From Ascarosepion bandense (taxonomy: Eukaryota; Mollusca; Cephalopoda; Sepiida; Sepiidae), in assembly GCA_037127315.1 (NCBI GenBank), contig JBBBDQ010000350.1, positions 581,001 to 645,000 on the forward strand: a DNA stretch of 64,000 nt, in the 5' to 3' direction. Below, one piece after another: positions 1 through 9,040 of this stretch. The notes beneath the pieces are model-generated. The model worked only from the letters and a program-made list of their open reading frames with translations. It was not told the origin of the DNA and did no database searches. Within the stretch, counting starts at the first letter, position 1; every line of letters starts with the position of its first letter. The position numbers and the translations under genes are program-made.

Positions 1-8
1 AAGAACTA

Positions 9-960
9 GTGTTTTATCGAAAAGTGTGTCCAGTCAATGGGTTTCACCGATCGTCTATTTGTAGAAGAAGTCAAAGGAGATCCGTGTCTGAGCCGATTTC
101 TCGACGGGAATTTATACGGCACTCAAAAAATTATTATTATTATTATATAATAATGATTTATTATTATTTACTTAGTCCGGAAGAAATTTTAGTGAAACTA
201 AATGAAACGAAAGAATTTTCAAAAATCGAATTCATTGACGCGTATCTTCAAATATTGGTGGAGAAACAATTTGCTTTGTATCAAAACCCATCGTGGGTTG
301 TACAAGTTCGAACGTCTACCGATTGGGGTATAAGTTGCGCCGGCAATCTCCAACATGTGATGGACACTATGCTGAGTGATATTGACTTGGTGGTTGTATA
401 TTTGGACGACATATTAATGATCAGCCAAAATTTAGAACAGCATAAGAAACTGTAATGCTCTTATGGAAGAACCAGCCAGTATTCAACTAGAATAGAAATT
501 GGGATCTGAGTGACCAAAAACACCCTGGGGTAAACTGTTTATTTTTGTCTGCCAACTGGACGCTAGTTGGAAACATCAGGAAGGTGAGTCTCACACTCTT
601 GAATGTTCACCTTTCTACAGGGAGACAAAAGGAGACAGCCATGTTGAAAGGTAAATTGACTTGTACAGAAACACGTTCATAAACATTTCCCAAGAATTCA
701 GGAGTTCAGGTTCAAATTGAAAGAATCCAAATGTGATTTTTTCTGGAGAGGATTAAATACTTGGGACACATTACCAACAAAGATAGCATAAAACCAGATC
801 CAAAACGGGCTACAGCAATCAAGGAGATACCAGCTCCCTAAAATGTCTCTCCCTTACAAAGTTTCTTAGGATTGACAAAATACTACCAGGTGTTTATACC
901 AAATACGCACAACATAAGTGCTCCGTTAAACGACATTTTAAAAAAGACAAGGACTGGGAG
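9..960 (+). pseudogene. gypsy reverse transcriptase, broken
   Basis: The RNA-dependent DNA polymerase domain of the gypsy pol. Seen: the palm motif KIEFIDAYLQI near 212-250 and the catalytic box VVVYLDDILMIS near 388-423, with the YLDD aspartates intact. After the inserted LTR the frame resumes near 673 with the connection region, including YLGHITNKD near 750-780 and the FLGLTKYYQVF block near 865-900. Stops and frame changes occur near 130, 700, 840 and 960. A low-complexity ATT run (about 130-170) sits just upstream of the recognisable domain. Confidence 0.85.
451..667. mobile_element. 217 bp solo LTR inserted in the gypsy RT
   Basis: The insert begins TG and ends CA and is flanked by a perfect 5 bp direct repeat, GAAAC (446-450 and 668-672), the hallmark of LTR-retroelement integration. 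Removing it with one GAAAC copy restores reading through the reverse transcriptase, which supports an insertion rather than divergence. Its sequence differs from the LTR at 2651-2866, so it comes from another family. No internal coding region remains, consistent with LTR-LTR recombination. Its orientation is not certain. Confidence 0.72.
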
Positions 961-1005
961 TGAACATGTGAATGACAAGAAGCATTCGTCAGAATAAAGC
1001 AAGTC

Positions 1006-1420
1006 TTGATGTCAGCCTTGTTTCTCAACCACTATAACCCAGACTCTGACATTACAGTTGCCAGCGACGCCAACTCGTATGCCATTGGAGCCTGTATTAT
1101 GCACAAGATGTCAAATGGATTTTACAAACCAATGGCTCATTCTTCGACTACACTTCTTCCTGCAGAGAAAAATTACTCGCAAATTGAGAAGGAGTCGTTA
1201 AAGATCATTTTCGCATTAACGAAGTTTCACCAGTACATTCACGGTTGACACTTCACATTGCATACGGACCATAAACCGTTCCTAGCTTCGGTTTTAAAAG
1301 CTCTGTCTGTGCGTACAGCAAATAGACTACGGATATAGGAAACTGTCCTTTTAAATTATAATTTTAAGATTGAGTTCTTACCGTCTAGAAAACTCTGTCA
1401 TGCCGACGGACTGTCCAAAT
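1006..1420 (+). pseudogene. gypsy RNase H domain, broken
   Basis: This domain degrades the RNA strand of the RNA-DNA hybrid during reverse transcription. Seen: TVASDANSYAIGACIMHKM near 1050-1110 carries the first catalytic Asp, EKNYSQIEKESLKIIF near 1165-1215 carries the Glu, and HTDHKPFL near 1261-1285 carries the next Asp after an in-frame stop at 1246. The domain follows the RT thumb and precedes the integrase, as in Ty3/gypsy pol. It is one of the better preserved stretches of this element. Confidence 0.82.
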
Positions 1421-1559
1421 TATTCCCAAAACACAGAGAATCTGTTGTAGATACTGTGATTGCTTCTCTTCGAATAGAAGGAGAAATTAAAACCACATTG
1501 ACAAAATTTGTTAAAAGGACCAACAGGCTTCAGATATTTTTCTCTATGCGACTAAGTAC

Positions 1560-2600
1560 TGCTATATAATGAGCGAGTCGTCCGTACCACAGCATTACAA
1601 AGAAGAATTCTGAAAGATTTCAATGCCAGCAACCCAGGGAATACAAGGATAAAAAGCCTTATGCGCAGTTATGTATACTGGCCAAACATGGAAAATGATA
1701 TCGAAAACTTCGTAAAACCCTCATAAAGGCTGTACTTAGGCAGCTAAGGCACCTCTAAGCAAATATAGTCCTTCGCCCAAAACATTGACCATGGTCTCAA
1801 ATTCACATTGATTTTGCAGGCCCGCTAGACGGATTCTACAATCTTATAATAGAATATAGTTTTTCTAAGTGGCCCGAAGTTCTTACATGTAGAAATCCTA
1901 CTACAGAAGTGACAATCAATTTCCAGTACGAACTGTTCGCTAGATTTGGGGTAGTCGATTGTTTAATATCAGAAAATGGGACACAATTTACGTCCGGGCG
2001 ATTTTAAGCATTTTTGTTAGACCTTCCAGATCAATCATATCCCGATCGTTCCACACTACCCAAGCTCCAACGGACAGGCCGAGCGCTTTGTTAACACACT
2101 GAAAAGAGCCCTGAAAAAAGCTAAGGTCACACCCACAGAAAAAGCTCTACAACAGTTCCTTCAGATGTAGAGAACCACGCCCAACGACAAAACACCATCA
2201 TTACCCTCAGCCGAGGTAAGGTTTGCGCATAAAATCAGGTCTGTGTTCGACAAGCTACTTCCTAAACAAACAAAACCTAGACGAACAAACACGGTACCTA
2301 CAAAACAATGAGAGAATTTTTTTTCTTTGACGAATGTTTCGGGATAATAAATCTTTCTGAGAAATGGGTACCATTGAGAAAAGAGTAGGAAATGTGGTCT
2401 ACATAATTAAAGGTCCCCAGTTTACTCACAAACGACATTTAAATCAACTCAGAAAACGTCTGTCGGACGATGCTGACATCGGTCCTCCTGAAGAGAAAGA
2501 AGTTATGGATGTTATTTACGATACTTTTAACATATCAATACCACAAGCGGCCTCTGAACAGTGGCGTTTAAAAAGAAATGACGGGCTTTATCGTCGTTAA
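1560..2600 (+). pseudogene. gypsy integrase with C-terminal tail, broken
   Basis: The integrase that joins element DNA to the chromosome. Seen: traces of the N-terminal zinc-binding region near 1630-1740, the core QIHIDFAGPLDGFYNLII near 1801-1850 with the first catalytic Asp, ENGTQFTS near 1973-1996 where families have DNG (Asp replaced by Glu), and a GQAER-like Glu region near 2071-2085 in another frame. The last open stretch (2364-2600) carries GNVVYIIKGPQFTHKRHLNQ, a tail typical of gypsy integrases. Several stops and indels make it inactive. Confidence 0.82.
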
Positions 2601-2650
2601 TCTGAAAAAAAAATATTAAGACTCCGGTGGAGCTGATACTTAGGAGGGGG

Positions 2651-2866
2651 TGTTATAGTAATTTATCCGTGGTACACATGAATTCTTCTAATTATGCTTT
2701 GTGCGGAAGGCTATTCCAGCAGATAGATTTGACAGCTGACTAATGCACAAACCTTAGTTATCATCTTATGTTGTATAAGTTTTTAATATTGTTCTTTGTT
2801 AATATATTTGTTTAACTCTATACCGTCTTTTTGTCTTTATTTCTGGCTCCCAACAATGCCACAACA
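2651..2866 (+). repeat. putative 3' LTR of the gypsy element
   Basis: It directly follows the polypurine tract AGGAGGGGG and starts TGTTATAG. It ends at ACAACA (2861-2866) or at CAACA (2851-2855), both giving a TGTT...AACA terminal pair. The partner LTR is not in the window, so boundaries rest on the tract and termini only. Confidence 0.5.
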
Positions 2867-3667
2867 GTTTTGTTTGTGTAGTTTCTGTTTGAATAGCATT
2901 TTGTCGTTGTTAAATCTTTTTTTTTTTCTGTGTTGCCTTTATAAGTTTTTTCATCGGTGTTAATGCTATTAGTTATGGCAGCTTTTTATAATATGTTATT
3001 GATTAAACAATTTTTATGTTAGCAATTTTCTTTGTTTTTGCAGTTACATTTATTGAGGTTGTTTTGTTGTGATTGTTATCGGTTTTACTGAGTTCTTAGT
3101 GTGTTTGGTTATAAATTTTTTCATGTTGTCCCTGCAGCTGTAACTGATTTTGATTGTATTTTGCTTATTTATTTTTATAAATTGGTGTTTTTACGGATGT
3201 GTTTTTTAATTATTTTAAAAAATATTTTCCTATTTTTGTTTTTATTTTATTCTTGTAAGGATTTGAACCAAATTATATTTTTCTCCTGCTTTTGTTTTAA
3301 TTATTTTCAAATTCTATTTTTTTAAATGGACGCTGCTTCTTTAGTGCTGCTTCATATTTTTGATTCCAATGAATAATTTTTCGGCTACTAGAATTTATTG
3401 AGATTCATAGACACGGGCATTTGCTTGAATATGCTGGGGGAGTTTTTGTCAATGTATATTAGATTGTATATTTTTTTTATCACATATATATTTCCAGAGG
3501 CGACAGTCTGTTTCATGCCATGTTAATTATGTTTAGCTTAAAACACATGGTCACCGCTGGGTGTTGACTTTAATGTCCATTTCTATATTTATATATGTTC
3601 TAACTCTAGATTGAGCACTCTAATCCATCAATATAGCATACCTTAAAACTAGATTTTTTCATGTATA
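2867..3667. other. T-rich stretch, nothing recognised
   Basis: Strongly T-biased on the plus strand with long T runs. Open frames here are compositionally driven (Phe, Leu, Tyr, Ile). I see no motif, RNA gene or repeat shared with the rest of the window. Confidence 0.5.
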
Positions 3668-3876
3668 CACTACCGGTCATAATTATTAGGCCACCCCAGT
3701 TTTTTAAAAGAAATGATGTATTTCATACTATTTTTAGTATTTATTGCCAAGTGGATAATTCTAAATGAAAATAGAATGGTTCTTTTGTTATTATTACTTT
3801 GCAAAACTTTTCAAGGCAAATAGCGACAATTTACCCATCGCACCCTGTAGATTTGCTATATATATCTATATATATA

Positions 3877-3912
<36 letters not shown>

Positions 3913-4122
3913 CATATGTATATGTATACACTACCGGCCATAATTATTAGGCTCCCCCAGTTTTTTTAAAAGAAATGATGTATTTCATACTATTTTTAGT
4001 ATTTATTGCCAAGTGGATAATTCTAAATGAAAATAGAATGGTTCTTTTGTTATTATTACTTTGCAAAACTTTTCAAGGCAAATAGCGACAATTTACCCAT
4101 CGCACCCTGTAGATTTGCTATA

Positions 4123-4171
<49 letters not shown>

Positions 4172-4582
4172 GTATATGTATACACTACCGGCCATAATTA
4201 TTAGGCTCCCCCAGTTTTTTAAAAGAAATGATGTATTTCATACTATTTTTAATATTTATTGCCAAGCGGATAATTCTAAATGAAAATAGGATAGTTTTTG
4301 TTAATACTTCACAATAACATGGGCATTAAATGAACTGTTCTGTGTCCAGTTTTTGTGTTCTCTTCCCCATGTTAGTCTTTTCTTATTAACTGGTGAAAGC
4401 AACAGCTTCCTGGCTGCCTTGTAAAATTTTGCAAAGAAATAATAACAAAAGAATCATTTTATTTTCATTTCAAATTATCCACTTGGCAATAAATACTAAA
4501 AATAGTATGAAATACATCATTTTTGTTAAAAAAAAAACAAACAAAAAAACTGGGGCGGCCTAATAATTATGGCCGGTACTAT
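3668..4582. mobile_element. Tc1/mariner-type MITE with tandemly repeated 5' half
   Basis: The terminal motif ACTACCGGYCATAATTATTA starts units at 3668, 3929 and 4183. Its reverse complement closes the block near 4560-4582. Each of the first two units holds about 190 bp of nearly identical sequence, then an (AT)n or (CT)n tract and an ATATGTATATGTATACACTA bridge. Long AT-rich inverted termini without coding capacity suggest a non-autonomous element of the Tc1/mariner type; the superfamily call is an inference. Related copies lie at 45150-45482 and 50110-50503. Confidence 0.65.
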
Positions 4583-4710
4583 AATTCCAGGTGAAGAGGA
4601 CTCAAGTTTTACTATTTTGAGTGCCCCGTCATTTATTTTGTTGTAAACATTGCTCAACATAATAAATATTATGGAGCTTAATATAATTATAAAATTCTGA
4701 ATCAATTGTA

Positions 4711-4881
4711 TATTGCGACACGGAAATTTCTATGTTTCGAGATAGATTCTCTTCAAGCAATGCTTGATGTTAGTTGTACAGATGATTTACATTTAAAATG
4801 TAAATCATCTGTACAACCAACATCAAACATTGCCTGATGAAGAGAATCTATCTCAAAACATAGAAATGTCCGTGTCGTAAT
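4711..4881. repeat. Foldback repeat of about 170 bp
   Basis: The two arms (about 4711-4795 and 4796-4881) are near-perfect reverse complements that meet at ATTTAAAAT around 4793. Each arm contains a degenerate hammerhead-like core. Transcription from either side would give a long hairpin. Confidence 0.85.
4829..4881 (+). ncRNA. Hammerhead-ribozyme-like motif, degenerate
   Basis: Right arm of the foldback. CTGATGA (4834-4840) is followed by a GAGA/TCTC stem and then AAAA where GAAA is expected. ATTGC (4829-4833) can pair with GTAAT (4877-4881) as stem I, and the predicted cleavage is after C4876. One extra A follows the CTGATGA box, and G12 is changed to A, so this copy is probably inactive. 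The mirror copy on the minus strand keeps CGAAA but has lost part of the CTGATGA box. Confidence 0.4.
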
Positions 4882-4919
4882 ATATAATTAATTAATAACT
4901 ATTTAATTATATATATCCA

Positions 4920-5080
4920 AGTGAATAAGAAAGAAGGAAAAATTAACAACTTTCAAAACCTTAATTTAAAACAGTGCTCAATATAGAAATAGAGCTATGA
5001 ATATTTATTATAAATTATAGTTTAGAATATGTACAAATTAATTTTTACATGTTCTAAACTATAATTTATACTATATATAT
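4920..5080. repeat. Relative of the 31.2 kb hammerhead repeat, core lost
   Basis: It shares AATTTAAAACAGTGCTCAAT and the flanking palindrome TTTAGAAYATGTAC / ACATGTTCTAAA with the repeat at 31185-31400. Here the two palindrome halves are separated by only a few bases, so the ribozyme core seen at 31.3 kb is absent. Confidence 0.6.
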
Positions 5081-6270
5081 ATATATGTGGTGTTTATGTT
5101 TATCTCCTAGAACCAAGATACTGTGTCACCGCTTACTATTTCCTTTAAATATTGCTACAACTTTTGGCACGTCAATGTATATTAGATACTATGAGTGGTT
5201 GTGCGCGCATGTCTCTGTGTATGAATATTTATATTTATTCATTTCATCTGTGCCTATGTATCAATATGATGTGATATGGCCAATATTAATCTCTCTCTCG
5301 ATTACCAGCCAGGATGCCTATCAGTTTCCATTTCTCCCAATGTCATTAACGTATGTCGCCATTTGCTTCCAACCATAGAATTCAAATTTTTACATGGTGT
5401 GCTTAACACATCCAACAAGATTTCATTTTTACTCTCTTTTTTTTTCCTACCTCCGCCTTCGTTAGATCTTCCCCCTAAACCAACAATGCAGAAATTCTCA
5501 TTCTTCCCCACTCACCCTTTAGCCTGTCACCAGCGTCCGTAGATCATTTACATTTGCTTCAAACTAAAGAATAATCAAGAGACTTGCTCCATTTCCGGTT
5601 CATAAATTTGCACTCTATTTCCGTCGCTGATTGTCCAATCGTCTTCATTGTTGAAAAATGAGAATTACTATGGCCGAATGACCTCAATGAATGGACGTTT
5701 CCAACGAGGAAAAAGCGAGAAAATTAATGGGCGTTGCTTGGAATTCCCTTCTCTATTCATGCTTCTACTTGTCTTGGCGATTATTTTTCTTGTGTCTACA
5801 TCGATGTTACTCTAGTAGTTTTCTTCGCAATAACCATTTCAGAAAACGAATCTGAAATTCATCATGTTTTCATAGATGAGTGTCTGTGTACGTATTTAGA
5901 CAGTGTGTGCGTAAGTCTGTGCGTGTGAGTGTATTTATCGTATCTTCCGGCGTCAAAAACGGTGAAACAACGAGCACACACCCTAAATGAATCAAAATTA
6001 TGAAATCCAATGAGGAAAGCATGAAGTAAATTATTATAGGACTACGAAAAATTTAACCTTCTTCCTGTTGAACTTAGGGAAATTTTTCAACACTTATTTA
6101 AGAAAGAAAAATAGCGACTTAAGTGTCAGGAAATCTTTTCATACCAGTTTCTATCTACTTATATATGTGCGTTTGATATATCGATCGACCATAGCTGGAT
6201 ATTTATGTGAGCAAACAACGAGAGAGAGAGAGAGAGAGACATATGCACATATTTTTTTATCTATCTCTTT
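5081..6270. other. No recognised gene
   Basis: Mixed-composition sequence with several short open frames that overlap on both strands (5085-5542) and show no known motif or codon pattern. A short (GA)n run lies at 6221-6238. Nothing here matches another part of the window. Confidence 0.5.
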
Positions 6271-6282
6271 ACATATATATCA

Positions 6283-6738
6283 GGCTTACGGCCATACCAC
6301 GTTGAATACACCGGTTCTTGCTCGATCACCGAAGTTAAGCAACGTTGAGCCTGGTCAGTACTTAGATAGGTGACTACTTGGGAATACCAGTTGCTATAAG
6401 TGTTTAGTGATGTGGTGCAGTGGATATCGGCTGGGAAAGAGAAATTGGTGAGCCGAGTTCGAATTCCAGTTGAATACCCTGCATTCACTTAAGCACTGGT
6501 ACCCTTAGGAAATGGGTTAAATAACAGGGTAGGACTTGAGGACCCTACCCTTAAAAACAAATCCCAATGAATCTTGGTACTCGAAAAGAAAAAAGTATTA
6601 CCAGACACAAAACTTATATAAAAACAACAATAAATTGTTGAAAGAAATTGGTATTACTAGCAATAAAATAAATAAAATTTAGTTGGCAATAAATGACCCG
6701 CCGAGGTTGATATTCCATAAAACTAAAACAACCAACCA
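6283..6738 (+). mobile_element. Chimeric 5S-tRNA SINE, full length
   Basis: A 456 bp element flanked by a 12 bp target-site duplication, ACATATATATCA (6271-6282 and 6739-6750). Order: a 5S rRNA-like head (6284-6405), a tRNA-like unit (about 6406-6480) with A-box-like GTGGTGCAGTGG and B-box-like GAGTTCGAATTCC, then a body ending in the short repeat ACCAACCAAC. Both heads carry internal RNA polymerase III promoter elements. A second copy is at 17741-18243 on the minus strand. It encodes no protein and must depend on a partner LINE. Confidence 0.9.
6284..6405 (+). pseudogene. 5S rRNA-derived SINE head
   Basis: It matches animal 5S rRNA over nearly its whole length, including ACGGCCATACCACGTTGAAT, the GATCACCGAAGTTAAGC core, and GGGAATACCAG near the 3' end. 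Substitutions (for example ACTACTTGG in the internal control region) and the direct join to a tRNA-like unit show it is part of a SINE, not a genuine 5S gene. Confidence 0.88.
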
Positions 6739-6775
6739 ACATATATATCAAGAAATTTACGAAACTCCTTATTTT

Positions 6776-6784
<9 letters not shown>

Positions 6785-6823
<39 letters not shown>
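6785..6823. repeat. (AC)n-(AT)n microsatellite
   Basis: Short CACACACA run passing into about 30 bp of pure AT dinucleotide. Confidence 0.95.
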
Positions 6824-6825
<2 letters not shown>

Positions 6826-7089
6826 ATTATTGCAAAAGCTTGTGCCCGATTAAAAACTTAAAAACAATTTTACATACTAACAAAAATATATATTAGTCAA
6901 GTACATTGTTTTTAACAATACTCTCGTTGTTCTACAAGTTTGTTGATGCAATGTTTGTAGAAAATTCGTGTTTTTTTTGTTGGAAGAAAGTTTTGAGAAT
7001 ACAGAATACTTTTTTGTTATTTAAATTGTTCGTCAGCGACAGTAACAAATACCCCTCTTCTCGATTCAATCAGTCCATCACACATAAAA

Positions 7090-8330
7090 AATTAAGGCGA
7101 CCTCTTAAACAAATTCTAAAACAAACATGAAAGACAAACACATGACCAGTTTCTATACACAAACGTTCCTATAGAGAAATGCCTAAATTTATAAAAACAC
7201 ACTTAAAATCAAAAATAAAATTACATTTATCGGCATATAAAACTATGCCATTCAATCACTAATCAATATTTCTTTACTTTCGGTGACCATTTCTTTAGAC
7301 AAAAATTTGGTTTACTGATTAGATTTTCTCTCATTGGTGTTCGCGTTTATTTTTAGGGTTTCTAGAAAGTGACCTACTAAAAAAAAAACATTCTCGCACT
7401 AAACTCTATTTCAGATACATAGACGATTTCTAACAAATATATCCACCAAATACTAATTTAACAAATTTTGTCAACCAACGTAACAGCGTTGTACCTACAA
7501 TAGACTTCACCTTTAAAATTTAAACCAACATACTCTTCCTTTTTTAGATATCATATTGCAGAAAAACAATATCGAAATTAATTTTGACGTTTACAAAAAA
7601 AATACCAAAAAACGACTTGATCAGTTTCTATTCAAACCACTCCTATAAAAGTGAATCTAGTATAATGATAGATTTTTATTTAAGAGTATTAAGAATGTGT
7701 AGCCCCCAATATTTACCCAAAGAAGAAACATGCATAGAAAACACATACAAAAACTTTCAATAAATATATAACTTTATGCACAATTCAAAAAAGTCGCATA
7801 GAAGACATAACAGCAAGAAAATAACATTATCTACAATAATAAATTAAACAAAAACAGATACATGATACTATATACCATCTCCATGACCTCTACTATCTTG
7901 AACAACTGATCCTATCTCAACAACAGCTAAATAGTCACAACAATATCACAAACCATTATGGATATAATCAGATGTATAAAAAATAAACATAATAACTGTT
8001 CTTCTCCTTACATTGAAGAAACATGCAGAAATTAAAAAAGTATCTGTGACATAAAAGAGACCTCATAAATAACAATTTAACAAATGTACTGGTCATACAC
8101 AAATACATTTGTCTAAAATTTCGACCTAGAAATGCCATACTTCTCAAAAGAGAAAATAATTTAGGTGCCACTATCAAATATACGCAAAATATCACTCTGC
8201 GCCTCGCTTTTCCCAATCTCACATATTCTTAATAGAACCAATACTTTCCGAGGCCAACATATACAACAAATACATTTTTAAAATATCAAAAGAAAATTAC
8301 TAATTTCTATCATTTCAACGTCATATAACA
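7090..8330 (+). mobile_element. Penelope-like retroelement remnant, RT plus GIY-YIG tail
   Basis: Seen after allowing for stops and indels: FLYTNVPIEKCLNL near 7150-7185, a degraded KFGLPMGSPLS-like block near 7302-7345, the catalytic RYIDDF near 7414-7431, and NDLISFYSNHSYKSESSIMI near 7614-7670. A C-terminal stretch near 7965-8150 (YIEETCRN, then ILLKRENN) resembles the GIY-YIG endonuclease end of Penelope-like elements. The order and motifs are those of this group, which uses a telomerase-like RT. Many frameshifts make it inactive. The GIY-YIG part is less certain than the RT. Confidence 0.7.
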
Positions 8331-8544
8331 TACAACACATGAAAAAATATCTTGGTGTATTCATCATTTTTTAATTTATAATAAATTCAGTTGATCTTAT
8401 GAATATTTTATGAGCGTTTTTTCCAGCAAACAACTTTTTGTTTACAGATACTTTATTTAAAATAAAGTTAATTTCATTTCTTTGCCTTGATTACGGATGT
8501 CAGTAAACGAAACGCTATCGTGAAAATTTAGTTCTCTTCTTGTC

Positions 8545-8587
<43 letters not shown>

Positions 8588-8617
8588 AGAACATGTACAT
8601 AATTTTTCTATATATAT

Positions 8618-8672
8618 CCACGACAAAGGTACGTTTGTTTCGACATTGAAACTTCAATGTCTCATCAGGCGG
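8618..8672 (-). ncRNA. Hammerhead ribozyme, apparently intact
   Basis: Read on the minus strand: stem I strand CCGC, core CTGATGA (8662-8668), stem II GACATTGAA/TTCAATGTC (9 bp, with a minimal loop), GAAA (8641-8638), stem III ACAAA with loop CGTACC and TTTGT, cleavage C at 8622, then GTGG pairing with CCGC. Every invariant core position of a hammerhead is present. Predicted cleavage is between 8622 and 8621. A TTTAGAACATGTAC motif lies just beyond (8585-8598), as at 31.3 kb. Hammerheads are known in Penelope-like elements and retrozymes; membership here is inferred. Confidence 0.78.
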
Positions 8673-8784
8673 TGTGCAATGTAATGGAAAGCCTCTTTTC
8701 CTTATATTTGTTTAGTTTTGTTAGAGATGTTGGTGGGGGTCAGTGATCGGGGAATAAGTCTCTGACCGTTGGAATTTTTGGATT

Positions 8785-8832
8785 AATCTCATTAATCAAC
8801 CACTTTTTTTTAAGTGGTTGATTAATGAGATT
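8785..8832. repeat. Perfect 21 bp hairpin
   Basis: Arms 8785-8805 and 8812-8832 are exact reverse complements around a T6 loop. It lies about 110 bp beyond the hammerhead in the same small repeat. No U-run follows on either side in a way that suggests a terminator. Confidence 0.9.
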
Positions 8833-9040
8833 CTTTGATTTCTAGACAGATTTAACCTTGTAAGTGTTTATTATCTAGTGACCAGACTATATCCTTTGGA
8901 TACCGATAGTGGGTAGCACCGGATATTTTTTATTTTAGCAGAGTTTTTATAAATAATGTAAGTTTGTATATTTAAACTTAACTTTGAGTTCTTTCTACGT
9001 TCTGTATTCACTCGGATATATATATATATATATATATATA

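Larger units (their letters stand above)
1..2866 (+). mobile_element. Ty3/gypsy LTR retrotransposon remnant, 5' part outside the window
   Basis: Seen: in plus-strand order, reverse transcriptase, RNase H, integrase and a C-terminal integrase tail, then a polypurine tract (2642-2650) and a putative 3' LTR. This pol order is that of Ty3/gypsy elements, not Ty1/copia. The frame is broken by many stops and small indels, so the copy cannot make protein. The 5' LTR, gag and protease lie upstream of the window or are lost. A separate solo LTR (451-667) interrupts the reverse transcriptase. Confidence 0.88.

Noticed and set aside
451..667. Spliceosomal intron in the gypsy RT
   Set aside because: A GTAATG donor and TACAG acceptor can be drawn, but TG...CA ends with an exact 5 bp direct repeat fit LTR integration better.
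5085..5542. Overlapping open frames on both strands
   Set aside because: No motif, no codon bias and no homologous segment; likely chance frames.
6284..6405. Functional 5S rRNA gene
   Set aside because: It is fused to a tRNA-like unit, has control-region changes, and is bounded by SINE target-site duplications.
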